This document shows, one piece after another, positions 4,626 to 5,083 of a stretch of DNA of 5,083 nucleotides. The position numbers and the translations under genes were made by a program. The notes under the pieces were generated by a model that had not been told where the DNA came from, did not search any database, and worked only from the letters and a program-made list of their open reading frames with translations. The stretch comes from Verrucomicrobiales bacterium. Its GTDB lineage: Bacteria > Verrucomicrobiota > Verrucomicrobiia > Verrucomicrobiales > Verrucomicrobiaceae. Position 1 is the first letter of the stretch; the number at the start of each line of letters is the position of its first letter. Location: assembly GCA_003453085.1 (NCBI GenBank), contig DMMK01000101.1, positions 1 through 5,083 on the forward strand, in the 5' to 3' direction.

Positions 4626-5083
4626 ATGCGCTCAATCTTAGGTAAAGAGTCTGAAAATTTCAATCATGAGGAGAAATGGTCTTTACTATCAGGCCATATC
4701 AAAAAGCATGGTTGTGAAGCGCTTTCATATGCGACGCTCCAGCATGGCATGGAATACTTTGTTCATGAGCTTGGCTACATCGCCTTTATCACGGCCACGC
4801 ACCCTGTCTTTGCCCGCAAGCCCAAACGCATCGCCCTGACAGATCCCGTATGCGCCCCTGAAGATCTGCAGCCCCTCATCGCCGCCTTTCTCAAAGAGTT
4901 CCCCGCTGCTGTTTTCGGTGTCGTTTCAGAACGCTGCGCCACCGTTCTCCGCCAGATGGGGTTCAAGGTGAACTGCGTGGGCTATGAGCCGGAGCTTCCC
5001 GTGCAGACCTACAACACTCAGGGCCACTGGCAGGAACTCGACATGATCACACGCGACCGAAACGACTCGCAGCGCGAACGCAT
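4626..5083 (+). CDS. MprF C-terminal-like acyltransferase domain protein (DUF2156/LPG_synthase_C), 3' end outside window
   Basis: The frame stays open from ATG 4626 to the window edge (152 codons), so the C-terminus is missing. The pattern fits the GNAT-like domain at the C-terminus of MprF, which moves an amino acid from aminoacyl-tRNA to phosphatidylglycerol, and stand-alone DUF2156 proteins. ALSYATLQHGMEYF (32-45) matches the usual 'S...L..dk.yf' opening. GYIAFIT (50-56) and RIALTDPVCAPEDLQPLIAAF (68-88) match 'g.a..lGDPvg..ed...li..F', and AAVFGVVSERCATVLRQMGF (94-113) matches '..f.vse.....l..lGf'. After that VGYEPELPVQTYNTQGHWQ (118-136) matches the region where family members have a fluid 'f.l.Gk...nlR' segment. 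No membrane helices appear, so it lacks the flippase part of full MprF. The first 30 codons are AT-richer than the rest. An in-frame GTG at 4599 is an alternative start; no Shine-Dalgarno sequence supports either. The assignment is by remembered pattern, so the family is likely and the substrate unknown. Confidence 0.72.
   Translation, partial: MRSILGKESENFNHEEKWSLLSGHIKKHGCEALSYATLQHGMEYFVHELGYIAFITATHPVFARKPKRIALTDPVCAPEDLQPLIAAFLKEFPAAVFGVVSERCATVLRQMGFKVNCVGYEPELPVQTYNTQGHWQELDMITRDRNDSQRER

Noticed and set aside
4668..4715. AGGAG followed by ATG as a well-formed start for a small gene
   Set aside because: The frame from that ATG ends after 13 codons and lies inside the MprF-like frame.

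Overview
The window reads as a stretch of ordinary chromosome from a Gram-negative bacterium with moderately GC-rich coding DNA. The gene styles suggest the Verrucomicrobiota (Prosthecobacter/Verrucomicrobium-like): a BamD-like TPR protein with an Ala-rich type I signal peptide, an unrecognised exported helical protein, and no Shine-Dalgarno sequence before any start. That placement is an inference from protein style, not from a marker gene. I see no rRNA, tRNA, CRISPR array, insertion sequence or phage gene.

Layout. Two genes lie on the minus strand. A class I mannose-6-phosphate isomerase (986-1963) is followed by a BamD/YfiO-like TPR protein (start at 922) whose 3' end is outside the window. 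The TPR gene has a good sigma-70-like promoter placed so close to its ATG that the message may be leaderless. A 179-bp divergent spacer (1964-2142) separates these from four genes on the plus strand. These are an exported 328-aa helical protein of unknown function (2143-3129), a DgkA-family diacylglycerol/undecaprenol kinase 3 bp further on (3133-3480), an alpha/beta hydrolase (3671-4582), and the first 152 codons of a protein resembling the C-terminal acyltransferase domain of MprF (DUF2156/LPG_synthase_C; 4626 to the window end).

How the genes may work together. The exported protein and the kinase almost certainly form one transcript. The hydrolase and the MprF-like gene are probably a second transcript, preceded by a 190-bp AT-rich spacer. 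That spacer carries a three-part repeat (ATTTTGTAGG, inverted copy, ATTTTGTAGG) that can fold two mutually exclusive ways. The 43-bp gap between the hydrolase and MprF-like genes holds a perfect 12-bp palindrome. A lipid kinase, a BamD-like protein and an MprF-like domain give the region a loose cell-envelope flavour. The most interesting item is the hydrolase/MprF-like pair, which resembles the known pairing of aminoacyl-phosphatidylglycerol synthases with their hydrolases. No obviously new multi-gene system is visible, and both window edges cut through genes.
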